This document shows positions 18,445-27,953 of a stretch of 64,000 bases of DNA, in pieces. The notes under the pieces are model-generated. The model saw only the letters and a program-made list of their open reading frames with translations. It made no database searches and was not told the DNA's origin. Within the stretch, counting starts at the first letter, position 1; every line of letters begins with the position of its first letter. Position numbers and translations under genes: made by a program. Source of the DNA: an uncultured Desulfobacteraceae bacterium (GTDB lineage Bacteria > Desulfobacterota > Desulfobacteria > Desulfobacterales > Desulfatirhabdiaceae); NCBI GenBank assembly GCA_903953895.1, contig CAJBLH010000013.1:1-64000 (forward strand), written 5' to 3'.

Positions 18445-20183
18445 TTATCTCCAAGACTTTCGGCTAATATTTCGATCATTTCAGACTTTGCAAGACGGTC
18501 TGTTTTTATGTTGCGCTCTTCACACATAGCCATCAGCTCTGATTTGGACATTTTCTGCAATTTTGCTCTTGAAAACACGGCCTCTTCAGGTGAATGATCG
18601 ATTTCTTCACTGATGTCGCCTTCTGCAATCAGATCGGATGTATTCTGTATCTCTTTCTCTTCTATCTCGACGCCAGATTCAGAGTCTTCGGCCTCAATAA
18701 CCGTTTCAGCGGTCTCAAACTCTGCAACTGAAACGGGCGCAATCTCTGGATATGAAACAACGGGCGCAATCTCTGCAACTGATACAACGGACTCAATCTC
18801 GGAGCCTAAAACAACAGGCTCTATTTCGATATCCGTTTCAACGGTTTCCGCCATGACCGCTGCCGATATATCCTCGGTTTCGGCGATATAAATTTCATCT
18901 GGCGGCATTTCCATGTCGGCTGGCTGGCTGGATGCGCCTGATTTATCCTTGCCAAGCCGTTCTTTTTGCCACCAGTCCTTAAGGGTATCGATGGCCTCGA
19001 TAAGAGCCTTTCTGGAAGCATGTACATCAAAGACGATGTCTTCACCGAGAATCACCTTGATCGCTTCCAATGCTTTTTCCCGAACCTCGAGGTCCTTATC
19101 ACCCAGCAAGTTGATTAAAGGCAAGATGGATGCGCTATCCTTAAGATTGGCGAGAGTGGATACGGCCGCCCTTCTGACACGGGCCTCTTCATCCCGCAGG
19201 CATTGAATGACGGATGGAACAGCCTCCGGATAATCTTTCCAGCCGATGAATGTCAGCGCAGTCCGCCGTACCTCTGGATGGTCATCACGCAGCGCTTCGA
19301 TCAGCAGCGGCATTGCATCCTCGGCATCAGCCAATTTATAAAGCCCGCGCAGGCAACCGATCCGCACACGGTACTTGGTAGAAAACACTTCTTGTTTAAA
19401 AAGGGGAATTGCCCGGTCATCGCCGATGGTAATCAGCGAATTGATAATTTCGGAAGTCAAATCCAGATTTTCAAACTTGACCGCTTCCAGAAGAATAGGA
19501 ACGGCCGCATTATTGCTGATTTTACCCAGTTCCGCAGCAGCCAGACATTTGATTTCAATTTCGTTATCGAGGAAATCTCCGGCAACCTTGCTAAAAATTT
19601 CCAGTTCGGAGCGCGATTCAAATTCGCCATTCTTAATTGCTTTTTTAATTGCGGAATCGACAAGCCGGTTTATTTGTTCGTCCGTGGTTTTATCTTTTTT
19701 GGCCTTTTCTTTTAATTTGGCAAGGCTGGCCGTCTTTTTCTGTTCACTTTTCCGTAGCGACTCAGCGGCATTATCTTCCTTGATTTCTGCGATCTGGCTA
19801 TTCAGGCGTTCTATTTCTTTTTCGTATTCCTTGACATCTGAGATCAATTTTTTAACGACATCAGACTCCAGGGGCCTTTCGTCTTCGGAAAACTTGGCGC
19901 CTTCCTTCCCGATTTCAAAATACAATTGTTTAATCTGGGTTTCATATTCCGTAATTTTCTTTTCGATGCGATTGATTTCTCCGGGCTTGACAATCCCGAT
20001 TCCTCTGGTGAACAAACCTATTGTTTTTTCATGCAAGTCGGGTGCTTTTTTAGCTGTTTCGATCAGTTTGCAAATAACGCTTGCTGCGGCATCATAAGCG
20101 AATATCACAGCACTGCCGCCGGCATTCAATACTTTGGCCACTCCACCCATCAATCCTGATCGTCCTTGAGTTTCAGTCTCCAT
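18441..20183 (-). CDS. HEAT-repeat protein with coiled coil, acidic linker and SAP-like C-terminus
   Basis: A 580-residue protein in four parts. Residues 1-65 are Ala/Gly-rich with amphipathic helices. About 65-175 is coiled coil. About 205-395 holds HEAT repeats (AVPILLEAVK, AIPLFKQEV, AMPLLIEALRDDHPEVRRTA, AVPSVIQCLRDEEARVRRAAVSTL, ILPLINLLGDKDLEVREKAL). About 420-525 is an acidic repetitive linker (EIAPV, VVSVAEIAP). The last 45 residues (KMSKSELMAMCEERNIKTDRLAKSEMI region) resemble a SAP/Rho-N helix-extended-helix. HEAT arrays are protein-docking scaffolds. GGGGGAA precedes the ATG. Confidence 0.8.
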   Translation of the reverse strand: METETQGRSGLMGGVAKVLNAGGSAVIFAYDAAASVICKLIETAKKAPDLHEKTIGLFTRGIGIVKPGEINRIEKKITEYETQIKQLYFEIGKEGAKFSEDERPLESDVVKKLISDVKEYEKEIERLNSQIAEIKEDNAAESLRKSEQKKTASLAKLKEKAKKDKTTDEQINRLVDSAIKKAIKNGEFESRSELEIFSKVAGDFLDNEIEIKCLAAAELGKISNNAAVPILLEAVKFENLDLTSEIINSLITIGDDRAIPLFKQEVFSTKYRVRIGCLRGLYKLADAEDAMPLLIEALRDDHPEVRRTALTFIGWKDYPEAVPSVIQCLRDEEARVRRAAVSTLANLKDSASILPLINLLGDKDLEVREKALEAIKVILGEDIVFDVHASRKALIEAIDTLKDWWQKERLGKDKSGASSQPADMEMPPDEIYIAETEDISAAVMAETVETDIEIEPVVLGSEIESVVSVAEIAPVVSYPEIAPVSVAEFETAETVIEAEDSESGVEIEEKEIQNTSDLIAEGDISEEIDHSPEEAVFSRAKLQKMSKSELMAMCEERNIKTDRLAKSEMIEILAESLGDK

Positions 20184-20225
20184 ACAAAGCTTCCCCCTTC
20201 TTGAAATTGGTTTTATTAAAAAGTA

Positions 20226-21425
20226 TTAAAAAAGCATTCGGTTTAATGAACCAACGAATTCAATCCACTGTTTATTGTGATCTTCAAAAGTGTGCTGCAA
20301 TCGATCGATCATAACATCCAAAACCTGGTTGACTTTGTTGACTAAATCAATCTGCCGGTTCAACATACCCGATTCAATCGCAAGATTCAGTTTTTTTTCT
20401 TCTTGAATTCGAAGTTGAGCCTCAACATCATCGATGCCTTTCAGTTCCTCTTTCATGGATGCGAGATAAATCCGCCGTTGCATCGATTCGGCCTTAACCG
20501 ATTGTTCATGCTTCAATGTTTCACCCAACGCATTGATTTCAAGTTTTATACGGTCTATGAAGTTAACTATCCGGTCTGAATCCACAATCAAATTGTTTTT
20601 TCGAGATTCGAGCTGATTCAATGCAGCCATAACCGTTGACTTATCCGTTTCGCCATCAGTATCGGCCAAAAATGAATAATACTTTTTTTCCAGTTCGGCT
20701 TGTTCCGCCAAGAGCGTGACATGTAAACTCTTTTCTTTTTCCAAAAGCGATTTCACATCAGACACGCGATTTGTAATTCTGTCAATCTCTTGAACGATAT
20801 CGTTCGTATAATTGTTCAGATTTTTTTCAAAATCACCTTGGAGAGCCACATAACTTTCCTTGTCAAAATCAGAAGGCATCAGGCCTAATAGAATATCCTT
20901 CGTATTTTTGATTAACGGCAATTCAGCGGTCAACGATTCGACTTTTTGTTTCAGCGAATCGATCTCTGTTTGAAATTTCATTTTTTGAGAGGCAACTTGC
21001 TCAAAACGCGTATCCTGCGATTTGCACTCTTTCTCCAGCTTACCGATGCGAGTGCCAAGTTGTGAAATCTCCTCGATTAGTTTTGGCAGAAGCGCTTTTT
21101 TGACTCGGAAATCTTTTTCACTTGTTTTCAACCGAAAATATCTGGCTTCCGCTTCTTCCCTTTCCTTGATAAGACAAGAGATATCAAGCGAGGCTATTTT
21201 TATACTATCCTGAAGTGTTTCAACTTCAGGAGTTTGCCTTTGAAGGCCGTTGTTAGCCGCAACAATTTTATTTTCGAGAAACTCAATGTCATTTTGGGCA
21301 TTCACCAACTCGGACAGAAGCGTTTGCCGGATTCTGCGTTCGGCCAATACCGCCTCAACTTTTTCCAAAACGGCATATAACCGTTCATTGTCTGAATCGG
21401 TTGACGCTTCTCGTTGTTTCAACAT
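20226..21425 (-). CDS. Long coiled-coil protein of magnetosome cluster (4)
   Basis: About 399 residues. The ATG at 21425 (MLKQREAS) is preferred because GGAGG lies 8 bases upstream; longer starts would overlap the upstream gene. It is almost entirely coiled coil, with SMC-like composition (LIEEISQLGTRIGKLEKECK; LEKKYYSFLADTDGETDKS) and a short break near the middle. There is no ATP-binding motif, so it is not an SMC ATPase. It is downstream of two further coiled-coil genes transcribed in the same direction. Confidence 0.75.
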   Translation of the reverse strand: MLKQREASTDSDNERLYAVLEKVEAVLAERRIRQTLLSELVNAQNDIEFLENKIVAANNGLQRQTPEVETLQDSIKIASLDISCLIKEREEAEARYFRLKTSEKDFRVKKALLPKLIEEISQLGTRIGKLEKECKSQDTRFEQVASQKMKFQTEIDSLKQKVESLTAELPLIKNTKDILLGLMPSDFDKESYVALQGDFEKNLNNYTNDIVQEIDRITNRVSDVKSLLEKEKSLHVTLLAEQAELEKKYYSFLADTDGETDKSTVMAALNQLESRKNNLIVDSDRIVNFIDRIKLEINALGETLKHEQSVKAESMQRRIYLASMKEELKGIDDVEAQLRIQEEKKLNLAIESGMLNRQIDLVNKVNQVLDVMIDRLQHTFEDHNKQWIEFVGSLNRMLF

Positions 21426-21448
21426 GTTCTTGCCTCCATAAGCCATTG

Positions 21449-22483
21449 TCATGATCCCGAATGTGATCCCGTCAAAATCGCAAGTGCATCGAACTGACGC
21501 CAAATATCCTGAATCGCTTGATCCAGCACCGCTTTTTCGATCAGCTTTTCCATCAGTTCGTCAGATACCTGGCTCATCTGGCTTTTTGCAAGTGTACTGG
21601 CCGCTTGAGCGATCATTACCTCGGAGATGATTTTTTCGTAGAGGCCAACTTCGGTTTCCAAATCGGTGATCGTGGCGTTTAATTCCAGATTTTCTACAGC
21701 TAAAGTCTCAAGTTGCTTTTGCTGATCATTCATTTCCTTTAGCAGCGCGCGGCGTGTGACGTTCAAAGATTCAATCTCAGTTTCCAACTGCACCACATCC
21801 TGTTGAACCGCCTCTTTCTCATCTAACATCGGCATGATGGCTTCAAGAATCGATAGCTTTTGCGTCAGTTCATCCATGATGGCAACGCATTTTTCGGAAG
21901 CTGTTTTTTGATCGGACAACTGCTCCTCGGCATTCTTACGTTCATCGATAATTCGCAGGAAAGCCGTGCTGAGATCATTTAACTCGGATTCTACTTTTTT
22001 CCGTTCCAGAGAAGTATTCTCCAGACATTTCGCAATATCGCCGGACAGGTCGTACTTTTCTTTTTCTAAAGACGCCACTTCATGAGAAATCGAACTGTAC
22101 GCGGACTCCAAAGCGGCCACATCCACAAGAGCCTGCTGCATGTCCGTTGCAGTGGTATTGATTTTATGGGTCAGGTTGTTCGCCTGATCCTTTAACTCCG
22201 ATAATTGTTTTTCCTTGTTTCCAACTTCCATCAGCATTGCAACGGAGGCTTCATCCAAATCAGATTTGACTGAATTCATCATAAAAATATCTTTTTGGAT
22301 GTCCTTTATCTGCCGTTCCGTTACCGCCAGATTTCTTCTGAAGTCTTCTCTTTGTTTTCTTTTTTTCTCGAGTTCCTGCCGGAGGCATTCATATTGTTCA
22401 GCCAATACCCGGCGCTTCCGGACAGCAGTATTGCAGATGAGGCGCAATTCCGTGATATCTTGATGGGAAAATATTGGCATCAT
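21449..22483 (-). CDS. Long coiled-coil protein of magnetosome cluster (5)
   Basis: A 344-residue protein, coiled coil over most of its length (residues about 20-310). The basic early helix reads RKRRVLAEQYECLRQELEKK. GGGAG precedes the ATG, which falls only 1 base after the preceding gene's stop. No enzymatic motif or membrane helix. Predicted structural or filament-associated protein, by neighbourhood with MamK. Confidence 0.75.
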   Translation of the reverse strand: MMPIFSHQDITELRLICNTAVRKRRVLAEQYECLRQELEKKRKQREDFRRNLAVTERQIKDIQKDIFMMNSVKSDLDEASVAMLMEVGNKEKQLSELKDQANNLTHKINTTATDMQQALVDVAALESAYSSISHEVASLEKEKYDLSGDIAKCLENTSLERKKVESELNDLSTAFLRIIDERKNAEEQLSDQKTASEKCVAIMDELTQKLSILEAIMPMLDEKEAVQQDVVQLETEIESLNVTRRALLKEMNDQQKQLETLAVENLELNATITDLETEVGLYEKIISEVMIAQAASTLAKSQMSQVSDELMEKLIEKAVLDQAIQDIWRQFDALAILTGSHSGS

Positions 22484-22484
22484 A

Positions 22485-23069
22485 TCAACTCCCCGCTACA
22501 TATTTATCCCACTGTTCCTGGAACTGATTCAGTTTCTTCTCAAACTTGATTTTTTCGGCGACTGCGGCATCGAGCATTGCATTGACTTTGGCCAACTCGC
22601 TTTTCAAAGTCGCCGCTTCCTGCTCCCTCTTTTGCGATTCGCCGGCTGTTTGCTTAAGAGTGGCCTCGATCTCGGTTTTTTCAGCCTGTACCGCCGACAT
22701 CTGCTGCATGACCTGATATGTTTCAGACAAAGCAGCACTTAAGCTACTTCTCAATTCAACGATTTCAGATTCGAGTTTAGCCAGGTCAGTTTCCGCCTGT
22801 TTTAGCCGGTGATTGACAATTCCCATAATTTCACTGAACTTGGCCTGAGATTCTTGTAGTATCTCCTGAGCAACCGGGCGGTTAACCTGAAAATCCATCT
22901 GGAAGTCAGACAAGGAATTTTTTATTTTCTGAAGCAGTTCAGCATATTGGGTGTCAGTGACAACATCACTGGCTATTAATGGCCCACCCCCGGTTGGCAT
23001 CACTTCCGAAGGCTCGGCAAACGCCGGCTGTACCGTAGCGGTAGTTTGATTTTCATCGGCTGTCGTCAT
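22485..23069 (-). CDS. Coiled-coil protein of magnetosome cluster (6)
   Basis: A 194-residue protein. Residues 1-35 are Pro/Thr/Glu-rich and disordered; about 35-190 form coiled coil (NHRLKQAETDLAKLESEIVE; LKSELAKVNAMLDAAVAEK). GAGGG precedes the ATG. It is the first gene of the coiled-coil run. A palindromic intergenic element separates it from the mamK-flanking genes and may end or tune transcription there. Confidence 0.75.
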   Translation of the reverse strand: MTTADENQTTATVQPAFAEPSEVMPTGGGPLIASDVVTDTQYAELLQKIKNSLSDFQMDFQVNRPVAQEILQESQAKFSEIMGIVNHRLKQAETDLAKLESEIVELRSSLSAALSETYQVMQQMSAVQAEKTEIEATLKQTAGESQKREQEAATLKSELAKVNAMLDAAVAEKIKFEKKLNQFQEQWDKYVAGS

Positions 23070-23096
23070 GAATCCCTCATCTTAAAAAATCCGATT

Positions 23097-23199
23097 GTTT
23101 ACTGTCAACGGTCATAATCTTAACTTTTGAACCCCCGACCCTCCCCCGCTGGGGGAGGGAATACAAGGAAAGTGCAGATTACACCCGTTCGCAGTAAAC
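23097..23199. repeat. Palindromic intergenic element, copy A
   Basis: A ~103-base element. The left end GTTTACTGTCAACGG and right end CCCGTTCGCAGTAAAC are inverted repeats with complementarity extending into ATAATCT / AGATTAC. At the centre is a perfect hairpin CCCTCCCCC-gct-GGGGGAGGG (23139-23159). Related copies lie at 43830-43935 and, degraded, 62653-62746. It has no coding capacity and sits between co-directional genes. The GC-rich core could end transcription, but the element is best read as a MITE-like or REP-like repeat. Confidence 0.65.
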
Positions 23200-23211
23200 T
23201 TTCCATTAACT

Positions 23212-23553
23212 TCAACAAGCCTCACAATTCTGATCGGCCCTGCCGGGATACAACCGCGAGTCTCTTTCATTGAGATGCAATCTGATCAACGTTTCAATTC
23301 CGTTCAACTTGTCAAAAAGACCTTTCAATTTCAGGTCGTTAAAAATGTCGGACTCCGGCGAAATTTCTTTTAATTCCGCTATTCTTTCACCAATCTGATG
23401 AATTATTTTATTTTTTTTTCGACCCTGTTCATGGATATCATAGGTTAACACAATCCCGCGGGTGGATCTTGCTGCGGCATTGCAGCCATTTGCCAGTTTA
23501 TCCATCGCAATATCACCGATGTGGGTGATCGTATATCGCAAGCCTTCTCCCAT
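23212..23553 (-). CDS. Small MamK-adjacent protein of unknown function
   Basis: A 113-residue soluble protein with an Ala/Gly-containing helical N-terminus (DIAMDKLANGCNAAARSTRG), a charged helical middle (KKNKIIHQIGERIAELKEI) and a Cys-containing C-terminus (DQNCEAC). GGAGG precedes the ATG. It lies 108 bases after the mamK stop. The arrangement of an N-terminal amphipathic helix followed by a charged helix recalls the N-terminus of the HEAT protein and the gene upstream of mamK; homology is uncertain. Confidence 0.65.
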   Translation of the reverse strand: MGEGLRYTITHIGDIAMDKLANGCNAAARSTRGIVLTYDIHEQGRKKNKIIHQIGERIAELKEISPESDIFNDLKLKGLFDKLNGIETLIRLHLNERDSRLYPGRADQNCEAC

Positions 23554-23661
23554 GTTAATCCTCCTTTTCCAGGAAACTTCAGATGCCTTCCATCAGAACC
23601 CAGCGCATCCAAAAAACGAGACGGTCATTTTATGTTCTAACGATTCGATGACCCGCCCTTA

Positions 23662-24720
23662 TTATTTCCGCGTTTTAAGTTCATCCCAATATTCATCCGG
23701 CATGTCCTTGCAAAGCATCAAGGCGCCATTTGCACCGGCATACAAAGAATCTTCCACCCGAGTGACCTTGCCATACCCCAGGGTTTTTTTCATATAGTTT
23801 TCAATTTCCTTGTGGAGTCCGATAATTCGGCTTCCACCTCCGGCCAAGATAACGTTTTGTTTTAAATCATTCTGAAATTCGGGATCGAATGTAGCGACTA
23901 ATTTGCGGATGCCTTCAACAATATCCGGCACAATGGCGCGACAGGCTTCCCTGAGTTCGCTTGTAACATCGCAACTGGTGGGTTTACCGTTTATCGGCAG
24001 TTCAATGAAGAGTTTTTCACCCTGCTCGGATATCGATGCATTTTCTTCTTTGAATCGTTTGATCATATTGACGGTAAAATTGGCTTCCTTGTATTTTTTT
24101 TCGATCAGTTCCAAGAAATTCTTGTCAACATAGTCACCCGCCTTGAAAGTGGTGATTTGATCATCGGCGCCTGGAATGGTGCCATGCATCCGGCAAAGGT
24201 CTGTTGTGCCGGCCCCGATATCAATGATCAGGGCATTGGTAAGAATGTTCATCCCGTAAGCAACACAAAAAGGCTCTGAGGCGATCATCACATCATCCAG
24301 CACGCCATCAGCGATCTCCAGAAAATCCTTTTTATTGTTCAAGGAAGCCAGCGCCGGTGCACCGATAACCCCTCTGATAAGTAAATTCTTGTCTTCTTCT
24401 TCCTCGAAGGCATATGCAATCAGTTTGCGCAGAAGAGATCTTGCAATCTCACTGGCCTTAATATGTTCTTCACCATTTTTATCGGATTTGTCCTGTAACA
24501 GCACCCCCTTGTCAAATGGTCTGTATAAATGTACGGACAATCTGTTTTTAATGGCGTCCTCACCATAAACCACATCGCCGCCGATCAGCTTCTGCGAAAC
24601 GGCATCCTTGGGGTAACCGATGAAACTCGGGATTGCTTGCCGTATACCATTATCACATACAATAACGCTTCGAGACGTGCCTAAATCAATACCAATGTTC
24701 AATATTTTTTTATTATGCAT
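23662..24720 (-). CDS. mamK: MamK, actin-like magnetosome filament protein
   Basis: A 352-residue bacterial actin that polymerises into the cytoplasmic filament organising magnetosome chains. Phosphate-1 motif GIDLGTS is at 10-16, a catalytic-type Glu139 is in ASEPFCVAYG, phosphate-2 motif IDIGAGTTD is at 156-164, and adenosine motif GGGSRI at 294-299. MamK-type signatures remembered from alphaproteobacterial MamK are also present: GYPKD near 36-40, GTIPGADDQIT, KAGDYVD and the C-terminal PDEYWDEL. All nucleotide motifs are intact, unlike the second actin. It begins 2 bases after the upstream small gene. Confidence 0.95.
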   Translation of the reverse strand: MHNKKILNIGIDLGTSRSVIVCDNGIRQAIPSFIGYPKDAVSQKLIGGDVVYGEDAIKNRLSVHLYRPFDKGVLLQDKSDKNGEEHIKASEIARSLLRKLIAYAFEEEEDKNLLIRGVIGAPALASLNNKKDFLEIADGVLDDVMIASEPFCVAYGMNILTNALIIDIGAGTTDLCRMHGTIPGADDQITTFKAGDYVDKNFLELIEKKYKEANFTVNMIKRFKEENASISEQGEKLFIELPINGKPTSCDVTSELREACRAIVPDIVEGIRKLVATFDPEFQNDLKQNVILAGGGSRIIGLHKEIENYMKKTLGYGKVTRVEDSLYAGANGALMLCKDMPDEYWDELKTRK

Positions 24721-24722
24721 AG

Positions 24723-25154
24723 TTATTGCATCCCTTCTTGGGGTTGCCTCAGTAGAATATTTTCGCTGACAATTGCCTTTAACAACATTTTTTTGCCATC
24801 ATTGAGCGGTTTCTTTTCCTTGACCAGTTTGGGCCGCTCAGCCACGGATACACCCATATTTTCAATATTGGCCAACCGGCTGTCGATACTGTCGAGTTTT
24901 TCAACAATAGATAGCAGGCGTTCTTCGATCACATTCTTTCGCTTGAAAACCTTTCCGATCCCGCCTATTTTTTGCCCACAATACATCAATGGGGTAACCG
25001 TCACCCGTTTGATTGGCGGCCCCATTTTCGATATGCCGCTCTTGAGCGCAAGCCCGCTTCTTTTTGCATAGCTGTAAGAAACCAGCCCGGCGTACTCAAA
25101 AGCAGCCACACTATAATTACTTGTCTTGATGATCATATTCATAAGCTGCCCCAT
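24723..25154 (-). CDS. Small protein immediately upstream of MamK
   Basis: A 143-residue basic protein without a transmembrane segment. The N-terminal half is Ser/Tyr/Gly-rich (AAFEYAGLVSYSYAKRSGLALKSG). A short coiled coil lies near residues 75-100 (EERLLSIVEKLDSIDSRLANIE). The start has weak Shine-Dalgarno; methionines at positions 5 and 7 are alternatives. It is translationally close to mamK, so it may be a MamK partner; this is inference from gene order. Confidence 0.65.
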   Translation of the reverse strand: MGQLMNMIIKTSNYSVAAFEYAGLVSYSYAKRSGLALKSGISKMGPPIKRVTVTPLMYCGQKIGGIGKVFKRKNVIEERLLSIVEKLDSIDSRLANIENMGVSVAERPKLVKEKKPLNDGKKMLLKAIVSENILLRQPQEGMQ

Positions 25155-25206
25155 TCATAACCAGCATGTGTTCATCTGATCCACCACCCTGCTCTCGACA
25201 GAGACA

Positions 25207-25953
25207 TTAACCTGAACGATGCCCAATCCTAAGCAATTTTTGCCACCGACTCCTCACTTTTTGATTATTTTTCAAATGTTTCTGCTGAGGCTGATCATGA
25301 GGAGAATTGGACCAGACCCGAATACTGGCAGCAATATTATCGTCCAGAGCAATATTGCCGCCTTCGCACTCGACAACATAACATGGATAGCGCTGATGCA
25401 GACGGATCAACACACCTGGTCGAATCTGAAGCCCGTTGAGTTTATGCATCCGATGATCGTCCCGGCTCTCGATATAGGCTACCCGTGTAGATTGGCCGAT
25501 CTCCATTTCAACCAGCGAAACAACTGCGTTATTGGTGGTCTTAGCCAGGCGCAGACAGCAATCACCTTCGGGTATCGGCATGCCATGGGGGCAATTGCGG
25601 GGATGCCCCAGTAATGTGCAGATCCCATCCACCAACTCGATCGTTTTGGTATGCTCGAATTCACAGGCGCCTTTCTCGAATTCTTCGCCAAATACATCAA
25701 AAAGCAATCTTTCACCGATACGATGGGCACGGATGATCTGGCGGGCTTGAGACTCGCCATCAACGGTCAAACCGATATTGCTCTCTCCATCAGTAAAAAC
25801 AACCAGCCCATCCATCGACAGCTCCTCAATAAATTTTCGGTCGAAATCGGATGCCATCGCTTCCTCGAGGTCACGAACAGATACCTGTTCCTTTTCTTTC
25901 ATTTCCCATAACCGTTCGAGATATTCCTCTTTTGTGTGACCTTTATTCATCAT
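25207..25953 (-). CDS. DtxR/MntR-family metal-dependent regulator with FeoA-like domain
   Basis: About 248 residues. The N-terminal winged-helix region is about 1-65 and ends in GLTVDGESQARQIIRAHRIGERLL. The dimerisation/metal-binding DtxR core (ACEFEHTKTIELVDGICTLLGHPRNCPHGMPIP) retains the Glu, Cys and His ligand pattern. A C-terminal SH3-like FeoA-type domain (about 140-215) and a basic tail follow. It is 21 bases downstream of feoB and co-transcribed with it, so it likely senses Fe(II) and controls the feoB/ferredoxin region. The ATG at 25953 with GAGGG upstream is preferred over 25962. Confidence 0.88.
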   Translation of the reverse strand: MMNKGHTKEEYLERLWEMKEKEQVSVRDLEEAMASDFDRKFIEELSMDGLVVFTDGESNIGLTVDGESQARQIIRAHRIGERLLFDVFGEEFEKGACEFEHTKTIELVDGICTLLGHPRNCPHGMPIPEGDCCLRLAKTTNNAVVSLVEMEIGQSTRVAYIESRDDHRMHKLNGLQIRPGVLIRLHQRYPCYVVECEGGNIALDDNIAASIRVWSNSPHDQPQQKHLKNNQKVRSRWQKLLRIGHRSG

Positions 25954-25974
25954 CTGAAGCATGCCCTCTATATT

Positions 25975-27912
25975 TTACATAAGTTTTCGGATTGTCCAAT
26001 TCAGCGCCCCTGCAATGGAAAACGCACTGAGGGTAATGGTGAACAGCATTGCCGATGCGCGCTTTCCGCCGACTTCCTTGATCATGGCGACGATATTAGC
26101 AAAACAGGGCGCAAATGTCGTTGTAATGATGACGGCGACGATACACTGGATATAGTCGAGCTGCCCTTTCTGAACCAGGTTGATGATCAAACCGGCGCCA
26201 GCTTCACTTCTGGCAAAACACAGGATAATGACGTCCACCATGGTCAGCGGCAGCCCCAAAAACCCTTCCACGACCGGGCGTAACACATGCTTCATGGCTT
26301 CCAAAATACCCAACTTCTGCAAAAAAAACAATGCAAGCGCCGCATAAATAAACACCATCAAGGATTCACGTAAAAACCAGTAGAGCCGATAATAGGTTTT
26401 TTTCAGCACCAATCGCAGACTCGGCCATTTCATTTCCGGCAATTCCTGAATAAATACGAATTTTTCTTCTTCCTGTTTTAAAATCAGATTCAACATCAGG
26501 CCAGAAGTCATCCCAATGAATACCCGAACGGAAAAAGCAATCGCAAATGCGCTGACCCCCATTCTTCCCAGAATACTCATACTGAGCCCGATCTGGGGCG
26601 CACAGGGGATGGCGAAAGCAATCAAAAAAATGGCAATACATCGCTCTCTGTCAGATCTCAGAATTTTCGTGGTCAACGTCGCCATGGTCTTGCAGCCGAA
26701 TCCGAGTACCAGCGGCATGATCGCCCCGCCGCTCAGTCCAAATTTAGCCAGCATCCGTTTGGTTAAAACGGACAGGTTGGGGATGTAGCCGATTTCCTCC
26801 AGGGTGTTGAACAGCAAAAAAAAGACGCCCAGGATCGGCAGAACCGTCATCAGTGCGTTAGCGATCCCCAAGGAGAGTACACCATAATCCCCTATCAGCA
26901 GGTCGTGCCAGAACCCGGATGGAAGAATGTCGTTGATCCCATCCTGAACGGGTTTCCATAAATAATTGTTCATCCATTCGGAAATCACGTTGGCAACATT
27001 GGCTACCAAAAAATAGAGGATATAAACAACACAAAACAAAATCGGCAGCCCCCAGAGCGGGTGCCGGCACAATCCGGCAATTTTCTGAGCAACCTGGGTC
27101 GGCACCAATCTCTGCTGTTTGACCACATTGTCATAGATACGATTGATCCAGCGACTCATCTGATTTTCGATGGTCAGATGGATATTGCCCCGGAAATGCT
27201 GTTTGATAGAGATAATTTTTTGATGAAGTTCGGCCATCTCCCCATCATCCAGGATTTCGGCCACATCCCGTTCAATATGCGAATCATTCATCAGCATCAG
27301 AACGGCGATGGTTCTTCTGAACACGATATCAGCCGGCAATTTTGATACCAGTTGAATAAGACCGTTTTCGATGATATCACCATAACCGATTGCGCATTTT
27401 CCAGCGCGTGCTCTCAGGATAGCGGTTTTTAATTCAGTGGTGCCCTTGGCCTGCAAGGCAATTGATTCGATCACCGGCACTCCCAATAATCGAGACAATG
27501 CGGCTGAATCGATCCACATTCCCTTTCGTGCGGTTTCGTCAATCGCATTTAAACAGATCAGCAGCGGCAGGCCCAAGGTTAACAGATCACTGGTAAGCCC
27601 GAGCGATTGTTTCAATCGGTTGGCATCGACACATTGAATGATGATATCCGGTTTTTCGGCAAATATGGTCCTGCGCACCAGGATTTCTTCTTCGGAATGG
27701 ATATATAACGAACGCAATCCCGGTGTATCAAAAACGACGTATCGCTGATCACCGATCACAAGAGGTGCTGTCTTGATTTGAATGGTAGTCAGGGGGGAAT
27801 TCGCCACCTCGGTAAACTTACCGGTCAAATTGCTGAAAATCAGACTTTTCCCCGTGTTGGGAACGCCGATAATCATAATTTTCTTGACGGGCGTTTCTTG
27901 ATTTGTCATCAT
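25975..27912 (-). CDS. feoB: FeoB ferrous iron transporter of the magnetosome cluster (Mad17-like)
   Basis: About 645 residues. The N-terminal G domain has G1 GVPNTGKS, G3 DTPG and G4 NAID. A helical insertion follows, then a polytopic membrane part with the Gate motifs. The first gate reads GFGCKTMA instead of the common GFGCNVPA, and the cysteine stretch is PCAPQIG. This separates it from housekeeping FeoB and fits a cluster-specific paralogue. It imports Fe(II) across the inner or magnetosome membrane. It is divergently transcribed from a ferredoxin gene only about 40 bases away and followed by the DtxR-FeoA regulator. Confidence 0.93.
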   Translation of the reverse strand: MMTNQETPVKKIMIIGVPNTGKSLIFSNLTGKFTEVANSPLTTIQIKTAPLVIGDQRYVVFDTPGLRSLYIHSEEEILVRRTIFAEKPDIIIQCVDANRLKQSLGLTSDLLTLGLPLLICLNAIDETARKGMWIDSAALSRLLGVPVIESIALQAKGTTELKTAILRARAGKCAIGYGDIIENGLIQLVSKLPADIVFRRTIAVLMLMNDSHIERDVAEILDDGEMAELHQKIISIKQHFRGNIHLTIENQMSRWINRIYDNVVKQQRLVPTQVAQKIAGLCRHPLWGLPILFCVVYILYFLVANVANVISEWMNNYLWKPVQDGINDILPSGFWHDLLIGDYGVLSLGIANALMTVLPILGVFFLLFNTLEEIGYIPNLSVLTKRMLAKFGLSGGAIMPLVLGFGCKTMATLTTKILRSDRERCIAIFLIAFAIPCAPQIGLSMSILGRMGVSAFAIAFSVRVFIGMTSGLMLNLILKQEEEKFVFIQELPEMKWPSLRLVLKKTYYRLYWFLRESLMVFIYAALALFFLQKLGILEAMKHVLRPVVEGFLGLPLTMVDVIILCFARSEAGAGLIINLVQKGQLDYIQCIVAVIITTTFAPCFANIVAMIKEVGGKRASAMLFTITLSAFSIAGALNWTIRKLM

Positions 27913-27953
27913 TTCCACAAATGGATATTATTGATATTTATAGGATCTAATGT

